7,836 nt of DNA from Chlorobiota bacterium (GCA_003695605.1 RFIK01000058.1:1-7836), one strand, 5' to 3'; shown: positions 1 through 7,640, numbered from the stretch's first letter. Notes: generated from the sequence alone by a model not told the origin. Numbers and translations are program-made.

Positions 1-342
1 GGGCGAAAGTTCTCCGCGCACGATTCCCGTCGGGGCTTCGCCCAGCAACGTCGCAGCGGGTGAGTGACAGGCTATGCAGAACTGCCCGAGTCGTCCGCCG
101 GTACGCTGTTGGCCTTGCTCGTTCATTGCGTGGAACATCGGATCTACCACCGAATAGGCGTGCATGGAGATTGACCATTCGCGGTAGTGATCCGGGTGGC
201 AGCGCTGGCACTGTTCCGGCGGGATGAACACCTGCCGCCAGATCGCTGCAGAATCAGCGGTCGGTAGGCTGACCGGTGAGCTTGGCTCGCGGCAGCTTTG
301 CAGCAGCAATACGAGTGCGAGTGGAACGGCGGCAATGCGCAC
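1..342 (-). CDS. Multihaem c-type cytochrome lipoprotein (cytochrome c554-like), partial, 3' end beyond left edge
   Basis: An open frame runs leftward from a GTG at 342 to position 1 with no stop, giving 114 residues of an incomplete protein. It is not an ATG-started frame. An in-frame TTG at 348 directly follows a TGA, so the start must be 348 or 342. The N-terminus is a lipoprotein signal: a hydrophobic stretch at residues 4-14 and a lipobox LQSC with Cys17. Two haem c attachment motifs follow, CQRCH at 45-49 (nt 196-210) and CIACH at 89-93 (nt 64-78). The text between them (HPDHYREW, then SMHAY, then GQFCIACHSP) matches my memory of cytochrome c554-family multihaem proteins, in which His residues near the first haem act as distal ligands. 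By family it would be exported, lipid-anchored and carry electrons in the periplasm or at the outer membrane. It lies 66 nt after the mutS stop, with no clear ribosome binding site. Total haem number and partner are not visible. Confidence 0.8.
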   Translation of the reverse strand, partial: MRIAAVPLALVLLLQSCREPSSPVSLPTADSAAIWRQVFIPPEQCQRCHPDHYREWSISMHAYSVVDPMFHAMNEQGQQRTGGRLGQFCIACHSPAATLLGEAPTGIVRGELSP

Positions 343-408
343 AGGCAATCAACGCTGAATCGTACATCGGATGCTGTGCAAACTAATACAGCACGCCGAA
401 ACTTTGTT

Positions 409-2997
409 TCACTGCCGCGCTCGCTCGATAAGTTCTGCGAGCACGTGAAAGGCTTGGAGCGGGGTCATGCGCTCCAGATCGAGCATCCGGAGCTGCTCGC
501 GGATGGGATCGGGAGCGGCCTCGAAGATGGACAGCTGCACCGTCTGTTCCGCTGCGATGCGAAGTGGCTCTGGAGCCGATGGGCTGGTACGTTCGAGCTG
601 CGACAGGATGGTGCGCGCCCGTTCAACGATTGCGTCCGGCAATCCAGCCATCTGCGCAACGTGGATTCCGAACGAATGGTCGCTTGTGCCACGGACGATG
701 CGGTGCGGAAAAAGGAGCGTCGAACCGACCTCCTTGACCTCGGCCTGGTAGCAGACAATGCCGGGATAGTGCTCTGCAAGTTCGGTCAGTTCGCGGTAGT
801 GCGTTGCAAAGAGCGTCTTTGCACCGATGCGGTGGTAAAGGTACTCGACTATTGCCCAGGCGATGGCGATTCCTTCACGTGTTGCAGTACCGCGTCCGAC
901 TTCGTCGAGCAAAATGAGGCTCTCCCGCGTGGCGTTGTTGACGATCGTTGCTGCTTCCTGCATTTCGACAAGGAATGTGCTTTCGCCGGCGCCGAGGTTA
1001 TCCTGTGCGCCGACCCGTGTGAAGATGCGGTCCACAAGCGGTATTTCTGCGCGATCAGCTGGGACGAACGATCCGGCGTGCGCCATCAAAACAATCAAAC
1101 CCACCTGCCGCAAGTAGCAGGATTTCCCCGCCATGTTCGGGCCGGTGATGATGTGGATGCGTTCCTCTGGTGTACCGAGGAGGGTGGAGTTCGGTTGAAA
1201 GTGCTGGCCCGGTGGAAGGAAAGCCTCGACGACGGGGTGTCGCCCAGCTTCGATGTGCACGACACCATCGGTGCGAAGGGAGGGGCGGACGTAGTGGCGT
1301 TCGATCGCAATCGTCGCCAGTGATTGGAAGACATCCAGCCGTGCAAGCGCACGGGCAAGTTCCTGGAGGTCAGTAGCATGTTCGGCGATTTCTCCGCGGA
1401 GCTCAGCAAAGAGCTGTTGCTCGAGGATTTGCACCTGGTCGGCTGCAGAAGCGATGCGCGCGGCAAGGTCATCGAGTTCTGCAGTTGTGTAGCGTTCTGC
1501 GTTGGTGAGCGTTTGCTTGCGGATGAAGCTGTCGGGTACTCTGGACCGATGTGTGTTGGTAACCTCGATGTAGTAGCCGAACACATTGTTGAATCCAAGT
1601 TTGAGCGAGCCAATTCCGGTTTGGTGGCGGAGCTGCTCCTGGTAGCGAGCCAGCCACTCTTTCCCGTGGTAGAGCGCCTCGAGTGCTGCATCGAGCTGGG
1701 GGTTGTAGCCAGGACGAAAGACACCGCCACTACCGAGCTGCACGCTCGGCTGATCAACAAGGGCACGCTCGATGTGCTCGTGCAGCTGCTCCATCCGGGG
1801 GAGATTCTCCAACAGTGTACGGAGCGGACCCTGGTCCACGTGTGCAGCCAGTCGTGCAAGGAGCGGTACCTGCCCGAGCACAGTAGCCAGGCTCCGCAGC
1901 TCGCGCGGCGTAGCGCGGGCGGTGCAGATTTTCATTACCAAACGTTCGACGTCCCCGATAGGTTCGAGTAATGTCCGCACGCGGTGGCGAAGCTCGTCGT
2001 GGCGGTAGAGTTGCTCGACGGCATCCAAACGTTCGGTGATCGCGTCCCTGCGGCGGAGGGGGACGAGCAGCCACTGTTTGAGCAGTCGCGCACCCATCGG
2101 GGTGAGCGTCCGATCGAGGACGGCAATGAGCGAGAAGCGCCCACCGCTTGTCGGCACTAGATCCAGGTTGCGGCGTGTGCCTGCATCGAGCAGCATGACG
2201 TCGCGGTCGTGCCATCGCCTGAGCGAGCGGATGTGCTGGGTATTACCGAGCTGGGCGTCGCTGATGTAGCGGAAAAGTGCGCCAGCGGCTGCAATCCCGG
2301 CATCGAGATCCTCGACGCCGAAGCCTTTGAGCGAGTGCGTTCCGAAATGCTCTGTAAGCACGCGGCGCGCATCGTCGGCGTCGAAGTGCCATGGCTCCAG
2401 CCGTGTGATGACTGCTGCAAGAGCGCGCTGCGCATGCTCGCTCTGGAAGCGATCTGCCTGTGGTTTGGGGACGAGCACTTCGGCGACAGCGAGCGCCTCG
2501 ATTGCGGCGAGTGCGTGGTTCCAGCTCAGTTGCCCGACGACAAATTCGCCAGTCGAAACGTCTGCGTAGGCAAGCCCGACAGTGTCGCCGATCGAGATGA
2601 GGGCCGCGACGTAGCGATTCATTCCTGCCTCGAGCACCTTGTCGTAGAGCGCCACTCCCGGAGTGACAATCTCGACGATGCCTCGTTTGACGAGACCGCG
2701 CGCCTGCTTGGGATCCTCGAGTTGCTCGCAGACTGCGACCCGGTAGCCGGCCGCGACGAGTTTGGGCAGGTAGATATCGAGTTGGTGGTGTGGAAAGCCG
2801 GCAAGCGGGACGTCCCCGGCGGCGCCGTTGTTGCGCTTGGTCAAGACAATCCCGCACACTTTCGCGGTGACGATAGCATCATCGCCGAATGTTTCGAAAA
2901 AATCCCCCATGCGGAACAGCACGATCGCATCGGCATGCTGCCGCTTGATAGCCTCGTACTGCCGCATCAGCGGCGTTTGTGCAGTTGTCGCAGGCAT
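409..2997 (-). CDS. mutS: DNA mismatch repair ATPase MutS
   Basis: MutS dimers bind mismatches and small loops in newly copied DNA in the cytoplasm and, with ATP, recruit MutL to start repair. The 862-residue length is normal and all expected parts are present. The N-terminal mismatch-probing motif is GDFFETF at 31-37, with the intercalating Phe33 and Glu35 kept. The core and clamp region carries GYYIEVT at 474-480. The ATPase shows Walker A GPNMAGKS at 619-626, the GESTFLVEM segment at 671-679, Walker B LILLDE at 694-699 and the ATHYRE motif at 731-736. Near the C-terminus QLSIF (821-825) fits the beta-clamp binding consensus, followed by the usual terminal helix. The ATG at 2997 gives the short tail typical of MutS before the domain I helix. 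It lies 12 nt after the asparaginase stop, without a Shine-Dalgarno site, so translation may depend on the upstream gene. No mutL is in view. Confidence 0.98.
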   Translation of the reverse strand: MPATTAQTPLMRQYEAIKRQHADAIVLFRMGDFFETFGDDAIVTAKVCGIVLTKRNNGAAGDVPLAGFPHHQLDIYLPKLVAAGYRVAVCEQLEDPKQARGLVKRGIVEIVTPGVALYDKVLEAGMNRYVAALISIGDTVGLAYADVSTGEFVVGQLSWNHALAAIEALAVAEVLVPKPQADRFQSEHAQRALAAVITRLEPWHFDADDARRVLTEHFGTHSLKGFGVEDLDAGIAAAGALFRYISDAQLGNTQHIRSLRRWHDRDVMLLDAGTRRNLDLVPTSGGRFSLIAVLDRTLTPMGARLLKQWLLVPLRRRDAITERLDAVEQLYRHDELRHRVRTLLEPIGDVERLVMKICTARATPRELRSLATVLGQVPLLARLAAHVDQGPLRTLLENLPRMEQLHEHIERALVDQPSVQLGSGGVFRPGYNPQLDAALEALYHGKEWLARYQEQLRHQTGIGSLKLGFNNVFGYYIEVTNTHRSRVPDSFIRKQTLTNAERYTTAELDDLAARIASAADQVQILEQQLFAELRGEIAEHATDLQELARALARLDVFQSLATIAIERHYVRPSLRTDGVVHIEAGRHPVVEAFLPPGQHFQPNSTLLGTPEERIHIITGPNMAGKSCYLRQVGLIVLMAHAGSFVPADRAEIPLVDRIFTRVGAQDNLGAGESTFLVEMQEAATIVNNATRESLILLDEVGRGTATREGIAIAWAIVEYLYHRIGAKTLFATHYRELTELAEHYPGIVCYQAEVKEVGSTLLFPHRIVRGTSDHSFGIHVAQMAGLPDAIVERARTILSQLERTSPSAPEPLRIAAEQTVQLSIFEAAPDPIREQLRMLDLERMTPLQAFHVLAELIERARQ

Positions 2998-3009
2998 AGG
3001 GGTACGAAA

Positions 3010-3993
3010 TTACTCTACCCACTCGAACGATGCGCGGATTTGCGCAAGGCTATATCCAGCGCCGAGCGCGCAGAGGAGCTTGATGCGCGCTTTCTGTCCG
3101 TTGAGGAAGTCAGCGAAGATGACACCTGCTTCGTGCAAGTGCTTGCCGGCACCTTCGTAGGCGTAGATGTGCTCAGTGCGCCCGACAGGACACCGCGAGA
3201 CTAAGACGACGGGGATGCCACGTTCGATCGCCTCGAGGGTGGCGTAGTACGCCGGTGGAGGAACGTTCCCAACACCCATTGCCTCGATGACCAGACCTTC
3301 GGCACCGCGCTCGAGTGCAGCGCGGATAATCCAGCCATCCATTCCGGCGTAGCACTTTACCAGCGGGACGAATGCCGGGATGCGTACTGTCGGGAACGTC
3401 TCCCGATGGACGGGCCCACGGTAGCGGACAGGTTTGCCATTCGAGATGCGGCCGAGTGGGCCGAAATCAAGGCTGCGGAACGTGTTGACTTCCTCGGTAT
3501 CGGTCTTTGTGACCTCTGAGGCTGCGTTGATAACGCCCGCCATTGCGACGAGCGTGCCCATGCCCCGGAACTGCGGGTTGACCGCGATTGCAACAGCATC
3601 GCGCAGGTTTCGCGGACCATCCCAATCTGGTTCGCTCGAGTTGCGCATTGCTCCGACGACAACGACAGGTTTGGAGCTTGCGACGGTGCAGTCGAGCAGG
3701 AAGGCGGTTTCTTCGAGCGTGTCGGTGCCGTGCGTGACGACAATGCCAGCGACGTCGTCCCGCGCTAGGAGCTGCTGCGCCAGTTGCGAAACTTCGAACA
3801 TCCGCTCCGGTGTCATGTGTGGGCCGGGGAACTTGCCGTATTCGATTGCCTCGATCGCTGCGATGGAGCGTATGTCCGGAACTGCATCGAGGATGTCATC
3901 GGCGTCGAGCGAGGGGACCACACCCCCGAACGCCTCCGATAGCGAGGATGCAATTGTCCCGCCCGTGAAAATGATGGCAACGCGCGGCAACAT
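3010..3993 (-). CDS. L-asparaginase (asparaginase/glutaminase family), cytoplasmic
   Basis: Predicted to hydrolyse L-asparagine to aspartate and ammonia. The 327-residue length is normal. Both catalytic signatures of the AnsA/AnsB-type family are present: TGGTIA at 10-15 with nucleophile Thr13, and THGTDTLEET at 87-96 with Thr90 and Asp91. Lys163 in VTKTDT completes the Thr-Lys-Asp set. The small C-terminal domain (about 205-327) is complete. There is no signal peptide, as the first beta strand begins at residue 4, so the enzyme should be cytosolic. Where E. coli AnsB has the substrate-binding Ser58-Gln59, this protein reads GPHMTP (57-62), giving Pro-His. I recall similar motifs in other bacterial asparaginases, so this marks a subclass and not a broken site. 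The start lies 25 nt after the metallopeptidase stop and the gene ends 12 nt before mutS, which suggests co-transcription. I cannot say whether it is a type I or type II enzyme, and glutaminase activity cannot be excluded, so no symbol is assigned. Confidence 0.95.
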   Translation of the reverse strand: MLPRVAIIFTGGTIASSLSEAFGGVVPSLDADDILDAVPDIRSIAAIEAIEYGKFPGPHMTPERMFEVSQLAQQLLARDDVAGIVVTHGTDTLEETAFLLDCTVASSKPVVVVGAMRNSSEPDWDGPRNLRDAVAIAVNPQFRGMGTLVAMAGVINAASEVTKTDTEEVNTFRSLDFGPLGRISNGKPVRYRGPVHRETFPTVRIPAFVPLVKCYAGMDGWIIRAALERGAEGLVIEAMGVGNVPPPAYYATLEAIERGIPVVLVSRCPVGRTEHIYAYEGAGKHLHEAGVIFADFLNGQKARIKLLCALGAGYSLAQIRASFEWVE

Positions 3994-4018
3994 CTGGAGT
4001 TCAGCAGGAGAAGTTCAT

Positions 4019-7012
4019 TTAGCGAATGACCGGAAAAGCAATGCTCTGGCGCTTATCGCCTGCTGTAACAGTGCAAACGTAGATCCCCGGCGCAAGGCGA
4101 TCAGCTGCAAGCGTGACCGATGGGGTTACTGCATTGCCGTGGAGGAGAACGCGCCCGAGTACGTCTGCGATCATCCACGACCAGCCAGATGATGGAGTGC
4201 TGTCGCCACTGAGTGCTATCGTGAAGGCATCGCTGCTAACTGGTTGGGGAATGATCTCCAGGCGCATGCTGTGACGATCGTCATCAGAGGTAGTGTTCGT
4301 CGGTCGCTGCCCGACGCGGAAGTACACCGGCACGATTGCATATGCGATGAGCGGTTGGGGGGTGCTGGCCGGGCGGATCTTCGTTTGGTCGAGTGCAACG
4401 GTGCTGATACCACTGGTAATGCCAACGACCGTCGTAAACGCAAGGCGCCCATCATCGCCGCGATAGCTGGGGAAGCCGAGCTGACTGTTCAGTGCGAGCT
4501 GCCCGATGTTCTGGCGGAAAAGGTCAGCAGCCATGACAGCGTAGCGGTCGTTGGTTGCATCGTAAAGGTCGTAGGCAATGACAGAAGGGGAGTTCTTTGC
4601 ATACGCCGGATTGCCGATGTGGATTCCAATTGGCTGAACGGGGAGCACGCGCTCGATCAATCCTGCGCCGAAGGTGTTGGTAGCTTTATCCCACGCCCGA
4701 AGTTGGAGAATGTCCCAGTAAGCGAGGGTGTCACCGGTAGCGGTAACCGTTAGGTTGAGTGCATCAAACAGGAGAGTTTGCCCATCGAGGTTCCACTGCA
4801 TTGCATCTGCAAATGCAAGCTGGGAGCCGGAGGTATCTCCCGAATAGTTCGGGGTGTAGAGACGGAACGCACGCGATGTTTGGCTGTCTGCGTCGTAAAC
4901 GTAAATCGTTGGCTCACAGGCGATCGTGGTTGCGGCGATTCGTTTCCCATCCGGTGAGATCGAAACGCTCCGCCAGATAGGGGTAGCCTCGAGGATGGTT
5001 TCCTGGATTGATGGGGAGGTGAGCAGGCACGCGCGGAAGGTATTATCGCCAGCGACGAACAGGCAGACGCTCCCATCGTCGGTTACCGACGGCCGAGAAA
5101 AAATCCCTGCCTGAGAGGAGACTTGGCGCGGTGTGCTTGGGTTGTTGGCGTCATCGAAAACGTAGAGCGCACCAGTTGCGGGAGAATAGACTAGCAGACG
5201 ATCGGTACCAGGGACTGGCTGGTAGTCGCGTGGAGTTGAGCCACTGCCACCACCGTCGGTGATCCCCACGGCATCGAATGCTTGCGCTGCTGCGGTAGCT
5301 TCTGCCCCATCGCCGTAGAGGTCGCGCGCGGCCTGGATGATCGCCCGTCGCAAATCGAGAAACTGCGAAGTGCGACGGAGGTACGTCGTCAGTGCTCGGT
5401 AGTAGATGCGCTCAGTCTTCTCGCGTCCGATTTGTTGTGCCAGAAGGTAGCAGGCATGGTTGGGGATGCCGCTGTTGACGTGCACACCGCCGTTGTCACC
5501 TTCAGGCGTTTCGGGTAGCTGCTGGTATTCGCTCATGTGGCGCGGCTGCCAGCCGGGGTCTTGAGGTCTGCTGCCGCCGTTATGTGGATCGATGAAACTG
5601 CGCAGTGCCCCGGAGGGAAAGTATGCAGGATTGACGACATCCTCCCCAACGAGCCAATCATCCCGATCAACCATCACTGCGAAAACATCTGCCATGGATT
5701 CGTTGATGGCGCCCGATTGGCTAAGGTACTGAAGGTTTGCGGTGTGTTCGATGACGCCGTGGGTCATTTCATGGGCAGCGACATCGAGACCACGTGCAAG
5801 AGGGCGAAGCGCAACGTTCCCATCACCATAGGCCATGACCTTCCCGTTCCAATAGGCGTTATCCATTGGGCGGCCATTCTCGGAAACGTGGATGACGCTG
5901 TAGATTGTCCCACCATTTCCATCGAGAGAATTCCGCCCATGCGTAGTGCGGTAGTACTCGTAGGCGAGGCCTGCATTGACATGCGCAGAGACAGCTGTTG
6001 GGTCGCTCCAGGTGTTCGTCGGGGACGTGATGTGTGTGATTCTCTCGAGATCGGTATTGTTCGCTGATACCGTCAGCAGTGCGCCGACAGGACGGTCGGG
6101 CAATTGCGACTGTTGCGGGTTGTACATCGGCCGCGATGCATCGAGCAGGTAATACGTCCCGCGGAGTTGATAGGTATTGATTGTGCGTTGCTGGCCGAGC
6201 AGATCGGTCGCTTGCGCTGTTGCGGGACCGTCGCGGTGTGTGTTGTTGTAGGCGAAGACGACCGTGCCGTTCTTACTTTCAACAAAGACTTCCCACCGAT
6301 GGAGACCATCAGGATATGCCGTCACATGCCAACACGAGCGGAGCTGCCACGGTGGGGTTCGTTCGGGGAAGATTACGCGCTCGGCGTTCCATGCGTGCTG
6401 CGTTCCGCGTAGTTCGGTGCGTGTTGCAAGGAACCGTGCAGCGATTGCCCGTGCGCTGTCTGCGCCGATTGCATCCTCGAGTAGCAGGGTAGGATCTGGT
6501 TGGAAGACGGTTCCATGCGTAAGCTGAGCAACGCCAGTGCGGTCGAAGTGAACACGCATCTCGCTTCCCCAGACGGGGATGCCGGAGATTGTCTGTTGGA
6601 GCACAGTGTGTGTCATACCCAGTTCGTCTTGCCACTGACGTTCCAGCACGAGCTGTGGCGAGGGGATACCCACTTTTTCCAATAGTGCTGTTCCCAACGC
6701 TACTGCTACAGTGCCGCGCTGTTGCTGGGGTGCTGCTTTCGGCTGGAGCACTGCCAAGGAGCTGCGTTCAGCGTAAATCGTTCGTCCGCCAGCATCACCA
6801 GGGGTGATACTCAATCCTCCGTGATAGGATAGTGAGCGCAAGCGTTCGAGTTTCTGCGCGTCGGGCCATTGAGGCTGGGCACCGTGAATCGCTGGGCGGA
6901 CAAAGCGTGAGGTACTTTTCCCGAATAACGGTTTGGGGAGAGAAACCTGTGCATATGCAGTCGTTCCCCATAGTAACGCTACAAGTATTGCAGCTCCGAG
7001 TCTGGTCTGCAT
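4019..7012 (-). CDS. Secreted M4-family (thermolysin-like) zinc metallopeptidase with beta-propeller and T9SS C-terminal sorting domain
   Basis: A 997-residue endopeptidase, exported by Sec and then across the outer membrane by type IX secretion. A signal peptide ends near AYA/Q (19-22). The propeptide follows: an FTP-like segment at about 95-170 (QTISGIPVWG) and a PepSY-like part to about 257. The M4 catalytic region spans about 265-580: HEMTH at 414-418, third zinc ligand Glu438 in GAINES, Tyr429, and the proton-donor His511 in GGVHVNSG. Spacing from the first His to Glu is 24, as in thermolysin (142 to 166), so the enzyme looks active. A Gly/Ser-rich linker (about 585-597) leads to a region (about 598-890) with PD40/WD40-like repeats such as SPDGKRIAA, probably a beta-propeller. 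Residues 917-997 are a sorting domain. The start chosen is the ATG at 7012, because GAGG lies 7 nt before it and the signal peptide follows at once. An in-frame ATG at 7042 would add 10 residues. The propeller's role is unknown. Confidence 0.94.
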   Translation of the reverse strand: MQTRLGAAILVALLWGTTAYAQVSLPKPLFGKSTSRFVRPAIHGAQPQWPDAQKLERLRSLSYHGGLSITPGDAGGRTIYAERSSLAVLQPKAAPQQQRGTVAVALGTALLEKVGIPSPQLVLERQWQDELGMTHTVLQQTISGIPVWGSEMRVHFDRTGVAQLTHGTVFQPDPTLLLEDAIGADSARAIAARFLATRTELRGTQHAWNAERVIFPERTPPWQLRSCWHVTAYPDGLHRWEVFVESKNGTVVFAYNNTHRDGPATAQATDLLGQQRTINTYQLRGTYYLLDASRPMYNPQQSQLPDRPVGALLTVSANNTDLERITHITSPTNTWSDPTAVSAHVNAGLAYEYYRTTHGRNSLDGNGGTIYSVIHVSENGRPMDNAYWNGKVMAYGDGNVALRPLARGLDVAAHEMTHGVIEHTANLQYLSQSGAINESMADVFAVMVDRDDWLVGEDVVNPAYFPSGALRSFIDPHNGGSRPQDPGWQPRHMSEYQQLPETPEGDNGGVHVNSGIPNHACYLLAQQIGREKTERIYYRALTTYLRRTSQFLDLRRAIIQAARDLYGDGAEATAAAQAFDAVGITDGGGSGSTPRDYQPVPGTDRLLVYSPATGALYVFDDANNPSTPRQVSSQAGIFSRPSVTDDGSVCLFVAGDNTFRACLLTSPSIQETILEATPIWRSVSISPDGKRIAATTIACEPTIYVYDADSQTSRAFRLYTPNYSGDTSGSQLAFADAMQWNLDGQTLLFDALNLTVTATGDTLAYWDILQLRAWDKATNTFGAGLIERVLPVQPIGIHIGNPAYAKNSPSVIAYDLYDATNDRYAVMAADLFRQNIGQLALNSQLGFPSYRGDDGRLAFTTVVGITSGISTVALDQTKIRPASTPQPLIAYAIVPVYFRVGQRPTNTTSDDDRHSMRLEIIPQPVSSDAFTIALSGDSTPSSGWSWMIADVLGRVLLHGNAVTPSVTLAADRLAPGIYVCTVTAGDKRQSIAFPVIR
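4022..4264 (-). other. Type IX secretion C-terminal sorting domain (type A-like) of the M4 peptidase
   Basis: The last 81 residues have the pattern of a Por/T9SS sorting tail: an opening RLEIIPQPVSSDAF, a middle IADVLGRVLLHG strand pair, then LAPGIYVCTVTAG and a short basic-to-hydrophobic end KRQSIAFPVIR. In known T9SS cargo this beta-sandwich directs passage through the outer membrane and is then usually cleaved, with the protein released or attached to surface lipopolysaccharide. It is the best lineage marker in the window, since T9SS is essentially limited to Bacteroidota and close relatives. No T9SS machinery gene is visible here. Confidence 0.85.
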
Positions 7013-7019
7013 GGTGAAA

Positions 7020-7023
7020 CCTC
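7020..7023 (-). promoter_or_regulatory. Shine-Dalgarno-like site GAGG deciding the peptidase start
   Basis: GAGG on the minus strand lies 7 nt upstream of the ATG at 7012, a normal spacing. The alternative ATG at 7042 has no such site at a usable distance. Most other starts in this window have no recognisable Shine-Dalgarno sequence, so this one stands out and supports the shorter form. Confidence 0.5.
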
Positions 7024-7027
7024 GTGC

Positions 7028-7083
7028 AGTAGTGGAGAGCATTCACCGCTTGTGCAAAAATACTCTCCGTTCTCCACACTACT
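7028..7083 (-). promoter_or_regulatory. Imperfect inverted repeat between lipoprotein and peptidase genes
   Basis: On the minus strand AGTAGTGTGGAGA (7083-7071) is followed after 32 nt by TCTCCACTACT (7038-7028). The arms are complementary except for a two-base bulge (TG). A second copy of the stem base, GGAGAG at 7068-7063, could pair with the same CTCTCC at 7039-7034, so two exclusive folds are possible. The left arm overlaps the lipoprotein stop codon (7081-7079), and the loop holds TATTTTTG, an exact match to the Bacteroidota -7 consensus TAnnTTTG, but with no clear TTG at the -33 spacing. It may be a terminator-like or attenuating hairpin, or a promoter flanked by a repeat. There is no T-run after the stem, so a classical intrinsic terminator is unlikely. 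Confidence 0.4.
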
Positions 7084-7537
7084 TCCCATCACCACTTACC
7101 TGGCGGCAGTAGCTTCGTAACGATTCGTACCACTCGGCAACGCTCTCAGGCAGACGAGCGCTATTGCTCCAGCGGAGACGGTGGCTGGTAGTGCCCTCAG
7201 AAACTTCGATCCAGTATGTCATGTTGCCAGGCTCGTCAATGTGGATGGTATCGAGCCGGAGAGACCTGGCACGCGCAAAGAATGGGCGAATCGAACTGGC
7301 CGGCACCTTCGCTGTTGAACGGGGTTGCGTGCTGCCGCCGCGAATTTCCCACTCTTCAATGATGCCGTTCCGTTCAATCCGATAGCCAGATTGCAGGCCC
7401 GTAACTCCGCCGCCGTGACCGAGGGTGATGCGGTCGATGTTCAGAGTGGAGCTACTTACGCAGCCAGTGAGAAGAGTGCCGAAAAGTGCGGCGCCGACCA
7501 CCACAGCTATTCCTTGAGACATCTGAAGAAGAAACAT
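7079..7537 (-). CDS. Small envelope lipoprotein of unknown function
   Basis: A 152-residue protein that I cannot assign to a named family. The N-terminus is a clear lipoprotein signal: hydrophobic residues 9-23 and lipobox LTGC with Cys26, followed by a Ser-rich tether (VSSSTLN), so it should be lipid-anchored in the cell envelope. The mature part contains ITLGHGGGVTG (37-47) and later an EPGNMTYWIEV segment (102-112) and a Trp/Leu-rich C-terminal helix (about 131-145). This order, a Gly-rich FGxGGGxTG-like motif, then charged strands, then a PGNxxYxI-like segment, resembles small hypothetical lipoproteins I recall from Bacteroidota; that resemblance is from memory and unverified. No catalytic residues are evident. 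The start is the ATG at 7537; a Met at residue 6 is an alternative, and neither has a Shine-Dalgarno site. The metallopeptidase follows 66 nt downstream on the same strand, so the two could be co-expressed in the envelope. Confidence 0.8.
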   Translation of the reverse strand: MFLLQMSQGIAVVVGAALFGTLLTGCVSSSTLNIDRITLGHGGGVTGLQSGYRIERNGIIEEWEIRGGSTQPRSTAKVPASSIRPFFARARSLRLDTIHIDEPGNMTYWIEVSEGTTSHRLRWSNSARLPESVAEWYESLRSYCRQVSGDGK

Positions 7538-7640
7538 AGAAGGTCAGGTAGTGTGGAACATCGGTGATACAGCACATCATACGATCTGCATGTTGTAATT
7601 TAGTAGCGGCATGCGGTGGATGAACACAATTCAACCGCGT

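Noticed and set aside
144..335. 63-residue minus-strand frame starting with an ATG over the cytochrome gene
   Set aside because: It overlaps the frame carrying the lipobox and two CxxCH motifs, and its Ser/Arg/Thr-rich peptide has no such features.
398..410. Small hairpin gaaac-ttt-gtttc at the mutS stop as a terminator
   Set aside because: A five-pair AT-rich stem with no T-run is too weak to call a terminator.
298..1971. Long plus-strand open frames opposite mutS (341 and 215 residues, same frame, split by one stop)
   Set aside because: They run exactly in register with the mutS codons on the other strand. Stops there arise only from TTA, CTA or TCA codons in mutS, which are rare in this codon usage. 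The single stop at 1321-1323 is Ser559 (TCA) of MutS. The predicted peptides look like no known protein, while MutS is unmistakable.
2209..3204. 331-residue plus-strand open frame over the mutS start and the asparaginase end
   Set aside because: It is again in codon register with mutS and crosses two well-supported genes. It has no recognisable domain, and its composition is that of a reversed coding frame.
4434..6067. Plus-strand frames opposite the metallopeptidase as possible antisense genes
   Set aside because: They are shadows of a gene with an intact zinc site and sorting domain. No start signals or known motifs support them.
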